Positions 1 through 14,101 of a stretch of 64,000 nt of DNA are shown here, piece after piece. A program made the translations under genes and the position numbers. This DNA comes from Berghia stephanieae (lineage: Eukaryota > Mollusca > Gastropoda > Nudibranchia > Aeolidiidae): assembly GCA_034508935.3 (NCBI GenBank), contig CM067445.1:17148326-17212325 (forward strand), read 5' to 3'. Positions within the stretch are counted from its first letter, which is position 1; each line of letters begins with the position of its first letter. The notes below the pieces were generated by a model. That model was not told the DNA's origin and searched no databases. It saw only the letters and a list, made by a program, of their open reading frames with translations.

Positions 1-181
1 TAATAATAATAATATAATAATAATAATAATATATAATAATAATAACAATAATAATAATCATAATAGTAATGATGATAATGATAATAATAATATTAATAAT
101 AATATAATAATAATAATATATAATAATATATATAATAATATAATATTAATAATAATAATGATAATAATAATAATAATAATA

Positions 182-230
<49 letters not shown>

Positions 231-294
231 TAATAATGACAATAATGATAATAATAATAATATGATAATATAATATATAAATAAATAATAATAA

Positions 295-335
<41 letters not shown>

Positions 336-391
336 TATAATAATATAATAATATAATATATATAATAATAATATAAAATAATAAATATATA

Positions 392-472
<81 letters not shown>

Positions 473-545
473 CACACACACACACACACACAAAACATAA
501 TACATACATAATATATATATAATATATATATATAATATATTATAT

Positions 546-579
<34 letters not shown>

Positions 580-596
580 TATATAGATATATATAT

Positions 597-669
<73 letters not shown>

Positions 670-720
670 ATATTGCTGATGGTGATGATGATGATAATGA
701 TGATAGCAAATGAATATATA
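1..720. repeat. AAT and TA microsatellite tract
   Basis: Nearly pure AAT-type triplet repeats occupy roughly the first 470 bases, followed by a short CA run and then a long TA run to about 667, with a TGATGA-rich end. The long Leu/Ile/Tyr open frames across it are products of low complexity, not genes. AAT arrays elsewhere in this window (61384) sit at the 3' end of a LINE, so a LINE or SINE tail origin is possible here, but the element body would lie outside the window. Confidence 0.95.
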
Positions 721-2282
721 GATTAATAAATAATATAATAAATAATATATAATATAAATATAATAACTAATATATTTATAAATAAATAATGATTTATAAA
801 TAAATAATAATAATATAATAAATATAATAAAATTATAAATATGAATAAAAATTTATAAATAAATAAATAGATTTCTGAACAGATAGAAAAAAAATTAAAA
901 CAATTATTCATTCATGTCCGTTTTCCTTAGATAATTAGATAATGTGTGTCAGATCAACTAGTAGTACAGAGGTTACTTCAGTTTCTCGACCCTATTCATA
1001 TTATGACACCAATCTATGGCGAGGTGCCTTCCGCTATATCCAATAAATCCTACAACCCATTCACTGTTAGGTGGCAAGAGGAGTAAAAAAAAAAAAAATT
1101 AATGAATACTCGATTCGACCAGGGATCAAAACTTGTTACTTTGCTTGTGATGCAATTTGCCCTATCAACTGAACTTCTCGAACTCCTCGACATAGAAAAT
1201 GGAAGCAAAGAATGAAGAGGAAAAAAAATGAGATGACTATTAATTTTTACCTTGTACTATACCCTACTCTACCACTGAACCGTCTTATTTGCAGGTCTGA
1301 TAACATTAATAGGATTCAATTTCAATATTATGATGTTACGTCCGCCCAGCAACGAGCAGCTTGGTTATAAACAAAGAAAATCTATACTTTTTATTCTTCA
1401 TGCTGGCTAGATCTTTTTCACATGGCATGTGATCAGAATGTATAAAAGTCAAAACATGTTCAGTTTAATAACTTTTTTCTCCTCTGGATACACTTTTATG
1501 CCCGTCGGAGAAATATTTCATAAGGGCGTCCGTCCGCCATTGTTCCGATAGTTTGGAACCAGTTACTAAGTTGCTATGCGTCATTCGGAGGGAAGTGACG
1601 TCACGACAGTTGAAGCCAATTGTAATGGTCTCATTGTTGTAATGGAAATAATCTCAACCCAACGCAAAACATCGTCCATTGCAACAATGTTAAATCAGGC
1701 CCATAATTGCGTTCAGTTATTAGACCTTTAAAAAGTAATAAACAAAAATGAATATACCAGCTTAAAAAAAAAAAAAAAAAAAAAGAACAAAAAAATAAAA
1801 AAAGAACAAAATACCAAACATGGAACGTTTCGGGCTCAAAATCCTTCTTCAACCGACAACAACAAAAACAATAAAAACATAAATACATTACTAAATTCCA
1901 GATCGACGATATTGGGAGAGTGAGCGGTTTCTGCATTATTGAGGATCAATATATTGAAAACTTATATCATATATTAATCTCCACGTAAAGGTATAGATAT
2001 GTCATATGCATAGTTACTGAAGAAAATTTGTAATTTTTTTGTTGTTTTGTTTTGTTTTGGATCAGGCCATACCCATATATTTCTCCAGTGACGCTGCTGA
2101 TCCAATGTAGGTAATACCGTTTTATGACGATGGGTCACATATTTTAAAAACATAATTAGAAGAACAGTTGCTTTTCCATTTGCATTCCATAAACATATGG
2201 AAAAGTGTGTATTTAAAAAGTGTCATACAAAGCAGAGATAAATAAAAGAGAGAAAGAAAAAAAAAAAACAACAAAAAAACAT
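721..2282. other. AT-rich flank with no recognised gene
   Basis: AT-rich sequence with poly-A runs near 1087, 1764 and 1795. I see no coding exon with family similarity. A weak tRNA-like stretch on the minus strand (about 1110-1190) could be a decayed SINE head, but the evidence is poor. Confidence 0.5.
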
Positions 2283-2284
2283 GC

Positions 2285-2385
2285 CCCCAAAAATCAACCT
2301 ACCTCGTCTGAGGATCGAACTTCAGACCTCCTGATTACCGAACAGACGTGCGACCAATTCCAGTCGAGGTAGGTTGATTTTTTGG
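2285..2385 (-). repeat. tRNA-like foldback, possible SINE head
   Basis: Inverted arms (ATCAACCTACCTCG near 2294 and its complement near 2364) bracket about 60 bases. Read on the minus strand these contain an A-box-like GGAATTGGTCGCAC and a B-box-like GTTCGATCCTC. The arms would form an acceptor-like stem, but the T and anticodon arms do not pair properly, so this is not a convincing functional tRNA. A tRNA-derived SINE head or tRNA pseudogene is likelier. Confidence 0.4.
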
Positions 2386-2524
2386 GATAGTTTTTTTATT
2401 TTGTTTTCTCCATGATATTTTATCTCCGATTTGTTTGACACTATTTCATACACACTTGTTCTGATATTTTATCTATAAAAGTGAATGACAGGCTCTACAC
2501 AAGACGAATGTCACATTCAAAGTG

Positions 2525-2665
2525 TAATTATACTGATATAACAATAGGACTCGATCCGCTGTGTGCCAGTTGAGTCCATGGATTATACACATTTATTTAT
2601 CTCTGGTGAAGCATGTTACCTTATAGGCGTCACGTCCTACATGTTAAATGTTGCTGCTGGCAATA
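2525..2665 (+). repeat. SINE family 1, partial diverged copy
   Basis: It contains AGTTGAGTCC followed about 65 bases later by GGCGTCACGTCCTACATG and TTAAATGTTGCTGCTGG. The same blocks appear in the same order in the fuller family 1 copies (complement of 14985-15250; plus strand 48275-48430). Head and tail are decayed. Confidence 0.55.
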
Positions 2666-2759
2666 AAGGATCAAAACTCAGGTGAACAGACAGGTGTATG
2701 TAAGTGCTCGATAGATGATCAAAACCTTTGAATGATCAGTAAATTATGCCGAGTTGGGA

Positions 2760-2935
2760 AAGGTTGGGTGGGAAGAAGGCGATGATATGACAACGACAAT
2801 GATAACAAGGAGAAGGAGTAGAACGAGGACGACGAGGTGGTGGTCGTGATAGCGGCGGTGGAGCATGAGGAGGAGGAGGAGGAGGAGGAGGAGAAGGAGG
2901 AGGGGGAGATGCTAGTGGAGGACGATCCATATGAA
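2760..2935. repeat. GGA/GAC purine-rich low-complexity tract
   Basis: GGAGGA-type purine-rich sequence about 400 bases upstream of the PWP2 start codon. Pro-rich and Ser-rich open frames on the minus strand derive from the triplet bias and are not supported as genes. Confidence 0.7.
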
Positions 2936-3179
2936 GGATCAATAACTGGATGTGATATAATGATTTCATGAAATGAATTAAAATTTGCCATTTTATTATG
3001 CACAATTAGATTTGCTTAAATCATATCATCATTAATAATCATAATCATTTAATAATTAATTGTAACATTTGAAAGTTGAAAGCTCGAATTTGAAATCTTT
3101 TCAATTTTCACTTTCTGAAATAAATTTACTACGAAATTTATACCAACATCCACTTTACACTAAAAAGTCAAATGTAAAA

Positions 3180-3331
3180 TAAAGCGAAACACGAAGGCAG
3201 TCAATAACAACAACATTGTGCACATGGGGAAAACTGAAAACATTGCTTGCTGTGTGTTGACTCATAGTGCAGATATGTCCTGATCCCAATGAAATTTTGT
3301 TTATAAAAGTGCATATTCTAGAGAACAAATC
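3180..3331 (+). promoter_or_regulatory. PWP2 5' flank and short leader
   Basis: Sequence just upstream of the PWP2 start codon. A TTATAAAAG element lies about 30 bases before the ATG; if it were a TATA box the leader would be almost nil, so its role is doubtful. No transcript evidence is available from sequence alone. Confidence 0.3.
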
Positions 3332-3349
3332 ATGAAATTTTCTTACCAG
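3332..3349 (+). CDS. PWP2: PWP2 first coding exon, 18 nt
   Basis: ATG AAA TTT TCT TAC CAG followed at once by a strong donor, GTAAGT. It encodes MKFSYQ in phase 0, and exon 2 opens with FSNLLG, so the join reproduces the conserved start of PWP2 (human begins MKFAYKFSNLLG). No better start was found nearer exon 2, so intron 1 is about 4.9 kb. The tiny exon would be missed by most ORF-based annotation. Confidence 0.88.
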
Positions 3350-6300
3350 GTAAGTTTTGTCTTTAATTATAATTCAGATAAATGTGTAAGGAATGAACAA
3401 GGCAACAAACTTTGTTACATAGGTAGTTGCATGAAAATTTGAGATTGCAGCAATTGTTTTCAAAATAGTCTCATGCTATTCTGCAAGAAATACACTTTTC
3501 AATGGTACCAAAATTATGACAATGTGACAATTAGAACCAAAGTTACGGGATTATTAGTCCGCAAAAGTGGACCAAAATACTTAATATAATTTAAGAGGAA
3601 AAAAGAAACTAAAACTGTGACCAGAGAGCAACCGAAAAGCGGGGGAAATGGAAAATCACGGTTATTTGGGGTGGAATACATATAAAACCATATATCAAAA
3701 TGATCGCAAAGGAAAGACGAAGCAAATTTTAAAAAAATTAAATGATTATTATGCAATATTATGCAACGTCATGCAATTACATAACCCTAGAAAATGAAAA
3801 AAAAAGACGCGAGGAACGGATAATAACTTTAAAAACAGATTTGAGGGTGGTCTTCTTCCAGAGCATGCTTACAATACTATGGCTATGATTAATTTTGAAC
3901 ACAAAAATTGTTAAAACAAGAGGAAAGGAGCGTAAACGTATGAATTTAGACACTAAAGTTGTGTCCTTGGGGAAGGCACTTAATATTTGGCATTGGCAAA
4001 TGAGCAACAGACGAAAGATGACTGGTATTCGGAGAGAAGAAAAAAAAACAAAAAAACAATGAACAGGGCTAGAAATAAAGTTGAACAAGTGTCAGTAAAT
4101 GCAACTTGCAAATGTACTGCCCAATGTTTTTGCATCCTTGGACAAGACATTTGGGCACCAACAGTACTCGGGAGAAACAAGCTTGCCGCTTTATATATGC
4201 AAACATGGTCAGTGATAAAAATGCAAAATTAAAAACAAGAACTACATAAGAGTGGTAGAGAAAACTTAACCTGAAAATGCAAAATTGAATATTACGTAAC
4301 ATATTACATAATAACAAACAATAAGCCGATAAATACCGACACTTTGCAAACTTTCTGCAACATAGGCATGTCATATATCAAACTGAACATCTCGAAGAGA
4401 TGTATCATATGACTAACTATTAAACTACATTAAAATTGAAATGAACTTTAGAAAATTTGATAATTGCTTTGCATTCAACATCACTAAGAGAACAGATTAA
4501 AGGGTACTCACGTACTGACTCGCTTAAATCCATAAGATGGCTGATATGTGGCAAAAGACAGAAGACAACAAAATCTAGGCACTCTGGGTTGTTGGCTGCA
4601 TGGAATGTAGACACAGGCAATATCCAGGTAATGATACTGAATAAATACATCGAAGTCCAAGCAATGATACAGAAGTAGTTGGGGAGACTGACGATCGAAT
4701 TCATGTTGTTACTTCAATTTCATATTTAAAAATACAAGATAGATTATTGGAGCTGGAGGCGGCAGATGATCAAATTCATGTTGTTATTTCAATTTCATAT
4801 TTAAAATACAAGGCAGATTATTGGAGCTGGAGGAGGCAGACGACGGGAGTTGGAGGTGGCAGACAATCAAATTCATGTTGTTATTTCAGTCTCATATTTA
4901 AAAATACAAGACAGACGACTGGAGTTAGAGGCGGCAGACGACGGGAGTTGGAGGTGGCAGACAATCAAATTCATGTTGTTATTTCAATTTCATATTTAAA
5001 AATACAAGGCGGATTATTGGAGCTGGAGGAGGCAGATGACGGGAGTTGGAGGTGGCAGACAATCAAATTCATGTTGTTATTTCAATCTCATATTTAGAAA
5101 TACAAGGCAGATTATTGGAGCTGGAGGCGGCAGACGACGGGAGTTGGAGGTGGCAGACAATCAAATTCATGTTGTTATTACAATTTCATATTTAAAAATA
5201 CAAGGCAGGAAATGAAACATGAAAATGTGGTGTCATAATGAACGTCTGACTCTGAAAACAAAAAAAGTACTTCGATTATGATTAAATCAACAAAATTAAA
5301 AGTTATATAATAATTTTTGTTGTGGTAAAGAGTAAAGTAATGAATGAAATATACTTGAATTGGCTCTATCATGCTATTCTGTATTATTTGTATTGAAATT
5401 AACCACATTAAATTAAACCAACATACTTAACCTGCAGAACAAACAAAAATAAAAGATAAAAAATAATATCAGTGGAACATAATTTTTAGTTGTCCGGTAT
5501 CATCCCAGTTAAAAAGTCATTTCAGTTTCAACATTCATTCATAAAATAAAACTAAAATTATGGATGGGACTATTTTCAGTCTTTTTACAGCAATTATTTA
5601 GCTTGAAATTATTTATACAAGTCACAAAAGCAAACGCAGTCGATAGTTTACAGACTGCACTGTACACAGGAGACTCGGGGATACATCGAGAGGCAATCCT
5701 GGTTGGCCGTCGCCAACTTCATGAACACGCATCATATTTAAAGTCACTAAAAGACGCTTTCGCCAGCATCAATCACCACCAAAATTCACACAAATAGAGA
5801 AAAATGGTTGGCGAATAGTATAACATTAATTAAAAATAGGTAATATAATGAAAAATGTATTTAAAATGAAGTTAAAACTTACCAAATTTTCAAACAGCTG
5901 GCATCTGAACAAAGAATGAACGGATTAAAAATCTGAAAACGCCGCCTGATGCGCTGGCTTCTCCTCTTTAAAATGAGACCGGAAGTGACGAAATTAGTGC
6001 ACAGGAAGCGATTCCACGGCAATGGAAGTAAAACTATGTTCACCGGTTAACACAATTTTCACTCCAGAGCCGTAACATCGATATCGGGGCTCGATCAGCG
6101 GCTCAGCCACGGGCGATGCGACTACCTAGTTACAATACAAAATCAAAGTGGCAAATCCATCCACAAAAACTAAGCCGAGCAAGCCACAGTAGGACAGTCA
6201 CAGTCGGCATTGGTAAAGGAGAAAGGTACCAGCTCCATCTTGCTGTGTTTACAGAGAGACTGAGTTGGCACCTTGCTGTAGTAAATAGCAGTTCTGGAGT

Positions 6301-9300
6301 CGGGGTGGGAGAGGGATGGGGACAACTGGCTGTATGTATTTCTCAACTCAGACTTGAGTCCGAATAGTTCCGAATAGCCTCCTTCAACTTCAACCCAGTC
6401 TGATTCTGATTTCGACGTCTAGTATCTTTTGTGGCTCATCTGATTTGTGAGTTGACTATTTTCTTAAGATTCTTACCCAGCCCTCGCATCATTTATAGGT
6501 TACAGACACAGCATTGATGCAAAAGTAAATGAAATGTTCAAAGAATGAACAGCGAATTCTTTCCGAAAAGTCAGACCAGAGATATTGCTACTTACCTTAA
6601 TTAATCTGGTACTTCATGGTTTCCCCATCGGCATAGAAAAACTTAAAAGAATACACATGCTCACACATTCATCATACACACACTCATGGGGTCAGTGTGG
6701 GACATGAACAGAAGTTTGAGGACAAGAAAATAGTACACAAGCAGAATAGAAGTGTAGGAAAATGGGAATAGAGGACGTAGCAAGCAACAAAAGAAACATC
6801 CTTTGAGTTAGTCTGTCAAAGTCCGTGCCAACCACCAGCGAGCATATTAGAGAAGAGGGGACAGAATAGAAGATGCGGTCAAAGTGGACCTGTTTGTATG
6901 TTTGTTTGTTTTTTAAGAGTTTAACAGCACTTGCAATGCACATGGATTATGTAAGTGCCGATGCAAAAGTAAGATGACAGATAACAGCCAAAGAGAGAAT
7001 AGAAGGTGACCTAAATAACAAAACCAAAGTCCCAAGATAGGAACAGAGGTTGAAAGACAGGATAGCAGTTACTCGGAATAGAAGTGTAACAGAAAGGTGG
7101 GTATTGAAGACAAAGGAGGGGGGGGGGGACCCTTGAGATAGTCTCACGGGGTCCATGCCCAACCACCCTAAGAATTGGCCAAATTGAATTCGACAAAGAA
7201 ATCAATAAAATCAAAATGAAGAATTAGTTATGTCCATTTGTTCTCACCACACCCACCGTTGCGATTATCTTTGATGCACAGAGTTGTGACTTAATGAAAA
7301 GAAGAAGAAGAAGAGTGGACTTACCCACCAAGATCTGCTAACGAACCACCCCTATGTCACCATTACGGTCCATGGCCTGAGAGAGGGCTCTGACAAGTGA
7401 TCAGGAGTTTTCTCTCAAAATTCTAGGAATTGTTACTTTTTAAAAAAAGGAATCTTTCTTTTTTTCTTTTAAAAAAAATTGTTTTCCTGCTTAATATGTC
7501 TCTGGGCCATAATTTGAACATGCAAGATACTAGCACATTCAATGCTGGAGTAGTGTGACAGTAACAATTGAAATGGAAAATCTACAATCAAACAATAAAG
7601 TTGATTTTTGTTTTATTGAAGAAAATCCCTTCCACCGTTACCGGTGATCTCATCTAAAAATCTCTATCTAGCTCTAAAAATTACAAGAAATGCTTCTTCC
7701 CAGTCCTCGCAGAATGGCAAAATGAAAGATTTAATGTTTATGAAATAGGCAAAGGTACCAATCACACTCTAGCAACGGCAACACTGTATACTTTCATATT
7801 ATTATGAAATCACTGTGGCAATTTTGTGCAGCTTAATTTAACACAATTCAACGGTGTTGTCAGCAAAATACCACTGAGGATCTGTTACAATTTGACAGCT
7901 GCCACCATTGAGTTGGCCTGTTTAAGTTGCCAGAGAGAGAGAGAGAGAATCTGAAGTTCCATGATTGATAATGATGATTTGAGTAGCTACTTTCAAGTTT
8001 TTATTTTGTAAAATCATAAATTAGGTTATTGCTTTCAGCCACATGCATCTGTTATTTACAAACATTTGTTTTTATTTGAGCGATTTAGGTCCATCTATAT
8101 TAGTAGATCTAATTCAATATTAGTCAAAACAATCAACCTGAAAATTGTGTGCATATCATGTTTGCTTTTTATATCATATTCCATTCTTTTTATTAAATTC
8201 CTTGTATTTCGAAACTACATTTCAGTTTTCCAACTTGCTTGGATCTGTTTATCGCAAAGGTAATCTTGTGTTCAGTCCTGATGGCAACAGAGTTATAAGC
8301 CCTGTAGGAAACCGGGTATCCATTTTTGACTTGAAAAGGTTAGTAAATCAGACACCAAGTATGCTACCGTCTAGATTTCATTTAGAGCTCATTAACATTA
8401 TTTCAACAATAGAAAAATCAACTATCTAATTCCAATTCTAGGCTAAAGATGTTTTGGTGATGTCCTTGTGTGATTTTGTCGCTATATTCCCTTTTTTTAA
8501 ATCTCTTTTTAGGTGTATGTAATGAATTAGATAACTGGTAAAAATGTTAATGGCATATTTCAGTTTTAAGCAATTTATATTTCAATATCAAAATCTGCCT
8601 TATATCAATAACAATTAAAGAAGAAAAAATCAAGATAGAAAAGAATTGTAATTCCCATTTTCAAAATAATATATATTTGTTTCTTTGGTTTGTATGCAAT
8701 ATGGCAATTATAACTTCATAGAATTTGAAAATTCACTTTTGCAGTCTGTACATCAATTAATTGAATGCAGGTCTTTCCCATTTCAATAACCATTAATTTT
8801 CAGCTGATTTTATGCATTTTGTGATAAAGCTGAGGAATGGAAATTTTTGAGTTCCACAAAATGACATCTTCTGCCCCTTTCTTCCATGCGAGTGAAATCT
8901 ACTCCATTGGAAATCTAAAATCATTTAGTTTATTTAATGACAATGAATTTACTCTCTAATGATTTTGAAAATTGTTATGAGGAAAGTGAAATATTTAATC
9001 GCAATTATTTTAACATTCATGTTTTATACCCACAGTAACAAGTCGCAAACTTTACCAGTGGAAACAAAATGTAATGTGACATGTGTAGCTCTGTCTCCTG
9101 ATGGCTATACAGCAATTTTAGTTACTGAAGGTGAGCTCTCCCTTCTACTGATGAAGAATAATGTATGGGTAGGGTTCAATCTATTATTACAAGGGTTGGA
9201 TGTAATTTCAAAATTTATTGTTTTTGCTCAAGCCCGAGTGTGGCATGACAAATGAATCTTCTTATTGAAGTTCGGTTATTTGTTCCATTTATGCAGGAAC

Positions 9301-12300
9301 TGTGTGCTAGATTACTCTTGTGTTTGAGTTTTGGGTAAAGACTTGCGTTGCAGGGATACAATGGGACGAAGAGGATATGCTTGCATATTGTAACACATGA
9401 TTTATGGGAAATTCATTTTTCAACTGATTTCACATTTGAATGTAAGAAAGGTTTGATTTTATTTTACTTTATGGTTGGAAAAATAATATTTCGGAGAGGG
9501 TAGGGCAATTTGTAGATTCCCAATTTATAATCATGTGGGCATGAGCAAAAAGCAAGTGATTGTGACACTTTAATTGTAGTCTGACACCAAACAATTTGTT
9601 GCTTTGTCAGTTGCAGACAGTATAAACTACTGTGTTTCAAATAAATGAAGATGATTTTTGACAACAGGGAGAAGCCTGGAAGAGGGAAATGAATTGATAA
9701 AGTACTCGACTCTTACACAGGATTGGTTAGAATCCACTAAATGTCTAACACTTTCTGCCCCTTTTGTTCATTCAACTCAACAGTTGAGTCCATGTGAGAA
9801 TTGGAGGTGCTTTTCATTTCATTCTACTGAAGAAAAAAAGATAAGCTCTCGCTTTGTTGCCTCAAGGCCTTAAAATTTTTCTAATGATAATAGGAATTTA
9901 AATTTAAAATTAATTGAAAGCATGCTAACTCACATTTTAATTATTGCATTGATTCTTTATGCACTATTGGCTCATCTTAATTCATCAGTCTTTATAAAAT
10001 TAAAGAGGAAACAGTACAGTATTGGGTACTCTCTAAATCAGTATGATTGCAAAAAATAAAAGAGGGTGGGGATGGGGGAAGGAAACAACTTAAGATTTAT
10101 TGAAATGTCATGTCCTAAAGTTAAAATATATTTGGTCATGGTTATTCCTTACTGAGTGTGGTATTTTTTAAAAGGTTCTGGAGACAACTAGAATGAAAGA
10201 TATTTCATTCAAATTTTAGTTATTAATTTAGTTAATCAACAATTTTAGATTTAATGTTTAAATTGTTGAAATCTCAATTCTCGTCATCGTGAAAAAACAG
10301 AATTTATTATTTTAACATGATTTAAAAAAAAAAAGTCTCTAACTCTGAAAGCATATGAATTATTTTGCTCCCCACCTTTTCAAAATAGAATATACTTATG
10401 TATAGTCTTTGACAACTGGTACTAACAATCTTTCTTGAATATAATTTTTTTTTACATCAGAGGGTGAGGCTCTCCTTGTCAGTCTAATCAGTTATGGTAT
10501 CCTGGGCACTTACCATTTTCACAATAAAGTTAATCAGGTCAAGTTTTCCCCTGATGGCAGGTAAGTGACGGATTGCATTAGGTGTAGTGTGGTTCCATCT
10601 GGTTTTACATCAGGGTTTGTTTTTTTGTGTGTGTAAAATAGCTATGTTTTAAAGAATTTTCCTCTCAATGTTGATTAAGAAATTCGAATTTGTCCTAATT
10701 TTTGGTTTTACCTTTAAAAAATCTCAATATACTGATTACATCTGTACAAATAATCATAATCAAAATGATGTGTACAAAATTACCCACACACACATGATTT
10801 AAGCATGGATTCCAGTGAGCTACAGTTTTAAGAAATGTTAAAGTTAACATGAATTGTTGAATTATTTTATAATTACTCAAGTTTAATGACAATTAGGCTA
10901 TCTCGCATTCTAAAGATTGTTTCAAAAATTTACTTGGTAGCCATTTTTCTGTCCTATAATAGAATATCTTTTGTATAAAAATCATTCCATCATTAAAATT
11001 AAAAGAGTTAATGTGAAATATTGACATTGAGAGTCGAAATAAATCTGGCTTGGACATGTTTGAAAGGCTTGAATATGAGAGGGTTTTTTAAAAAGAATTT
11101 TTGAGATAGCCCAATTGTCTTTAGTAGTACCATCCAATTTTGATTGACCGACAGTTATTTTGTCAAGTCAATTCTCATATTGATCCAAGATGTTCATTTT
11201 TTAAATTTTTAGCAAGTTCGCTGTTACCCGTGACACTGTGGTGATAGTGTTCCATGCACCAGGCAAATCCATGGAATTCAACCCATTCCAGATGTATAGA
11301 ACTTTCACTGGACATGTGGATGAAACCACCAGCATTGACTGGACATCAGACTCACGGTATGGAAAAGAGTTTATTTATGCCTGAACTCACAATGTACAGA
11401 CAATTTCATGTTCAAATTCCAATTTCAATTATTTTTTTTTAAAAAGAGAGAAATAAGTGTGAAAGGAATCAACTGCAGCAACTGCATGTTACTCTCAGTA
11501 TGATCTAATTAGAATTTTTTTTTTTTTAATTGAGCATTTATATGGCGCAATATCCACTAATCATGCTCAGCGTGTTTTGCAAGGGGTCCCTAGTCAATAG
11601 TAACTCATAAAACATTGGACGAGACATGACGTATGTTTCGTGACATTTCAATTTAATCCGACAGAGACAACGCTGTTAATGGCCAGGTACACATTTAACA
11701 CTGAGAATTGTAAGAGAATGTTAGTAAAGAGCCTTTTCCAAGGACTCAACTATGCGCCACTGGACTGTCTGGTCCGAAGACAAGTGTCAAACCACAAGAC
11801 CATATAGCATATGTTAAAACTTGTCCAAGTTTATCTTTCTTGGTAAAAATACAATAACATAATTTTATTGATTTCATTAATCTCGATTTTATTTTGTGGT
11901 CTAAAATGGATGAATTATTATCCTCTTTTTTTTAGTCTTTTAATTTTTTTGTTTTTTACATTTTCCTTACAGAGTTCTTTGTACAGGGTCCAGGGATAGA
12001 AGAACGAGAATCATTGCAGCCACAAAATTAAAGAATTTAAACTCTTGTGACCTTGGTGCCCAGAGGGACACAATTATTGCGTCCTTCTTTGAACACAACT
12101 CCCTGGATGTATCCTTGATTGTATTGAAGAAGTTTCTCTCGTTTATCCCAAGTATAAACTATTCGGAAGATCAGTAGACCTTCCTCATGTAAACTTTTAA
12201 AAATTTATTTACATAACGGCAACTGTCCTGATTTTTCAATCTTAGAAAAATTTATAGAAAAAAAATTGGACTGTTTATATGTATGGAAGACCCTTGTTTG

Positions 12301-12476
12301 TCCTGGGATTATGATTCTTTGACTAGCGAATTAAAATGAGGAACAGAAAAATCTCAAAATCTAGATTATATTATATACTAGTCCATACATAGTACTGTTT
12401 AGGGTCATGACGGGATTGTGTGTAAGGGTGTCCCGTTTAAACTCATTGAAAAGTTGAGTAGTAAGTTATTCTTCTT

Positions 12477-12515
<39 letters not shown>

Positions 12516-14070
12516 TATGTTGTTTTTTTTTTGGTTATTTTTTTTATTCACTTGCAATTCGTTTTAAATTTAAGCATTACTTTACTTAGTAGATGGGGTT
12601 TTGGCATCCCCAGTTTTAAATTAAAAATTATATTTTTCTTTAACTTTAATAGAAAATATGTAATCAAACCATCACTTACTTATTCAAATTAGGAATGATA
12701 ATCCAGATCTTTTGTTTTTTGCCTATGACATTGATAAAAAGGTGAAGAACAGGGGTTTGTTCATGTTCATAAATATAAGATGTGATCAGGAAATATACTT
12801 ATTGATATCATATCTATTATTTCCCAATGTTAATTTTAGCCTACCGTGTTATATATACTTGCACTTGAAAGTTACAAGCTTCTCAAAAGCCCTCAGGACA
12901 AATAAAAGCAAAGGACGAATTGTGGTTATTAATTGTTCAGATTGTAAGAGAGAGGATTGTCAAATAAAGAAAGATGAAGCAAGATATATGACATCCTCAA
13001 ATTCGGAGATAGAACGGCTTGATAAATGAGAGGAATCTGGCTATTAGTGATTAACATTCAACTTATGAATTTAAAATGTATGAAGAGAAAGATCCTTAAA
13101 TCGATTACAAGGTATATGCTGTGGCCCAAGATGGTTTTGTCGTCGTTTGGGAATGTGATACATACCTAGAGGACTTGGAAGCAATGGATGAGAAGCTGGT
13201 CTTGGATGTGTGGGAGGAAACTGATGCCACTGAAAAAGAAAAAAAACGGAGAATTTTGAGAGGTCTGTGCTTTAAATTTAATGCATTTTGCTAGAGTTTT
13301 CCAGTCATTCCCTAAGCCATAGACTAATTATACAATTAGTAGAATGACTCAAAACCAGGAATACAGAGTTATGATTAAAGCAGGGCACGCACATTTTATG
13401 AGTGAAGAAGGAGGAAAATGGTATTTTCTGGAGTATATATAATGTGTCCCATTGACTCATAGTTACAGGGTGATGCACAGGAGAATTCAGTCAACTCTAC
13501 CTTGTACCCCCAGTCTGAATTGGGTTACAAATGAAGAATCGGTGACTGTCAATCAGCGGTATGGAGGTCAAAGATCATATTTACTAAATTCTATTGTAAA
13601 TCAATGGAAACAAAAAAGGACTTTATTTGGGCAGTGCTAGCAAAACAATAATTGAGTATTGCCGTGGGTAATTTCACATTTTGGGCAGTAACAGACAAAT
13701 GCTTTTAAACTTTCATTTGTAATCCAATTCGGATTGGGGGAGGGGTTAGAGCTCTAAAATTAAACGAACTTACCTGTGATGTTCAATTGGAACTCTGACA
13801 AATCCAATTCCGAATTAGGAACAAATATCCATCCATTCTTAAATTTCACATAATAGTGTTTCATTATATGTATATGTATCAGTCCTATCCCATTACATTT
13901 GTTACGTTTGTTTACATTCAAATTATTTGACAAATTAAGACTGTAAGGCTTTGTGTTTTGTCAGATATTTTGATCATCTCAATTAATGACATAGTGAACT
14001 TAGAACTATTTATCAATATAATTTTGATGACCACCAAGTCAACCACCAACATTTGTCAAAAATGAGAACA

Positions 14071-14101
<31 letters not shown>

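Noticed and set aside
58-911. Long Leu/Ile/Tyr-rich frames at the left edge
   Set aside because: They are translations of AAT and TA microsatellites with no complexity or family similarity.
2285-2385. Functional tRNA gene
   Set aside because: The outer stem pairs, but the T and anticodon arms fail.
2719-3005. Pro-rich and Ser-rich minus-strand frames
   Set aside because: They come from the GGA-type purine tract; no splice context or homology.
4747-5097. 116-codon repetitive protein frame
   Set aside because: It lies in a 98-bp minisatellite whose period is not a multiple of three, so the frame is accidental.
4688-5212. CRISPR-like array
   Set aside because: Units are 98 bp of continuous near-identical sequence without unique spacers, in a eukaryotic intron.
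8066-8429. Intronless frames overlapping PWP2 exon 2 as an alternative start
   Set aside because: The part before 8226 has no family similarity and a clean acceptor precedes FSNLLG; the 18-nt exon at 3332 explains the N-terminus.
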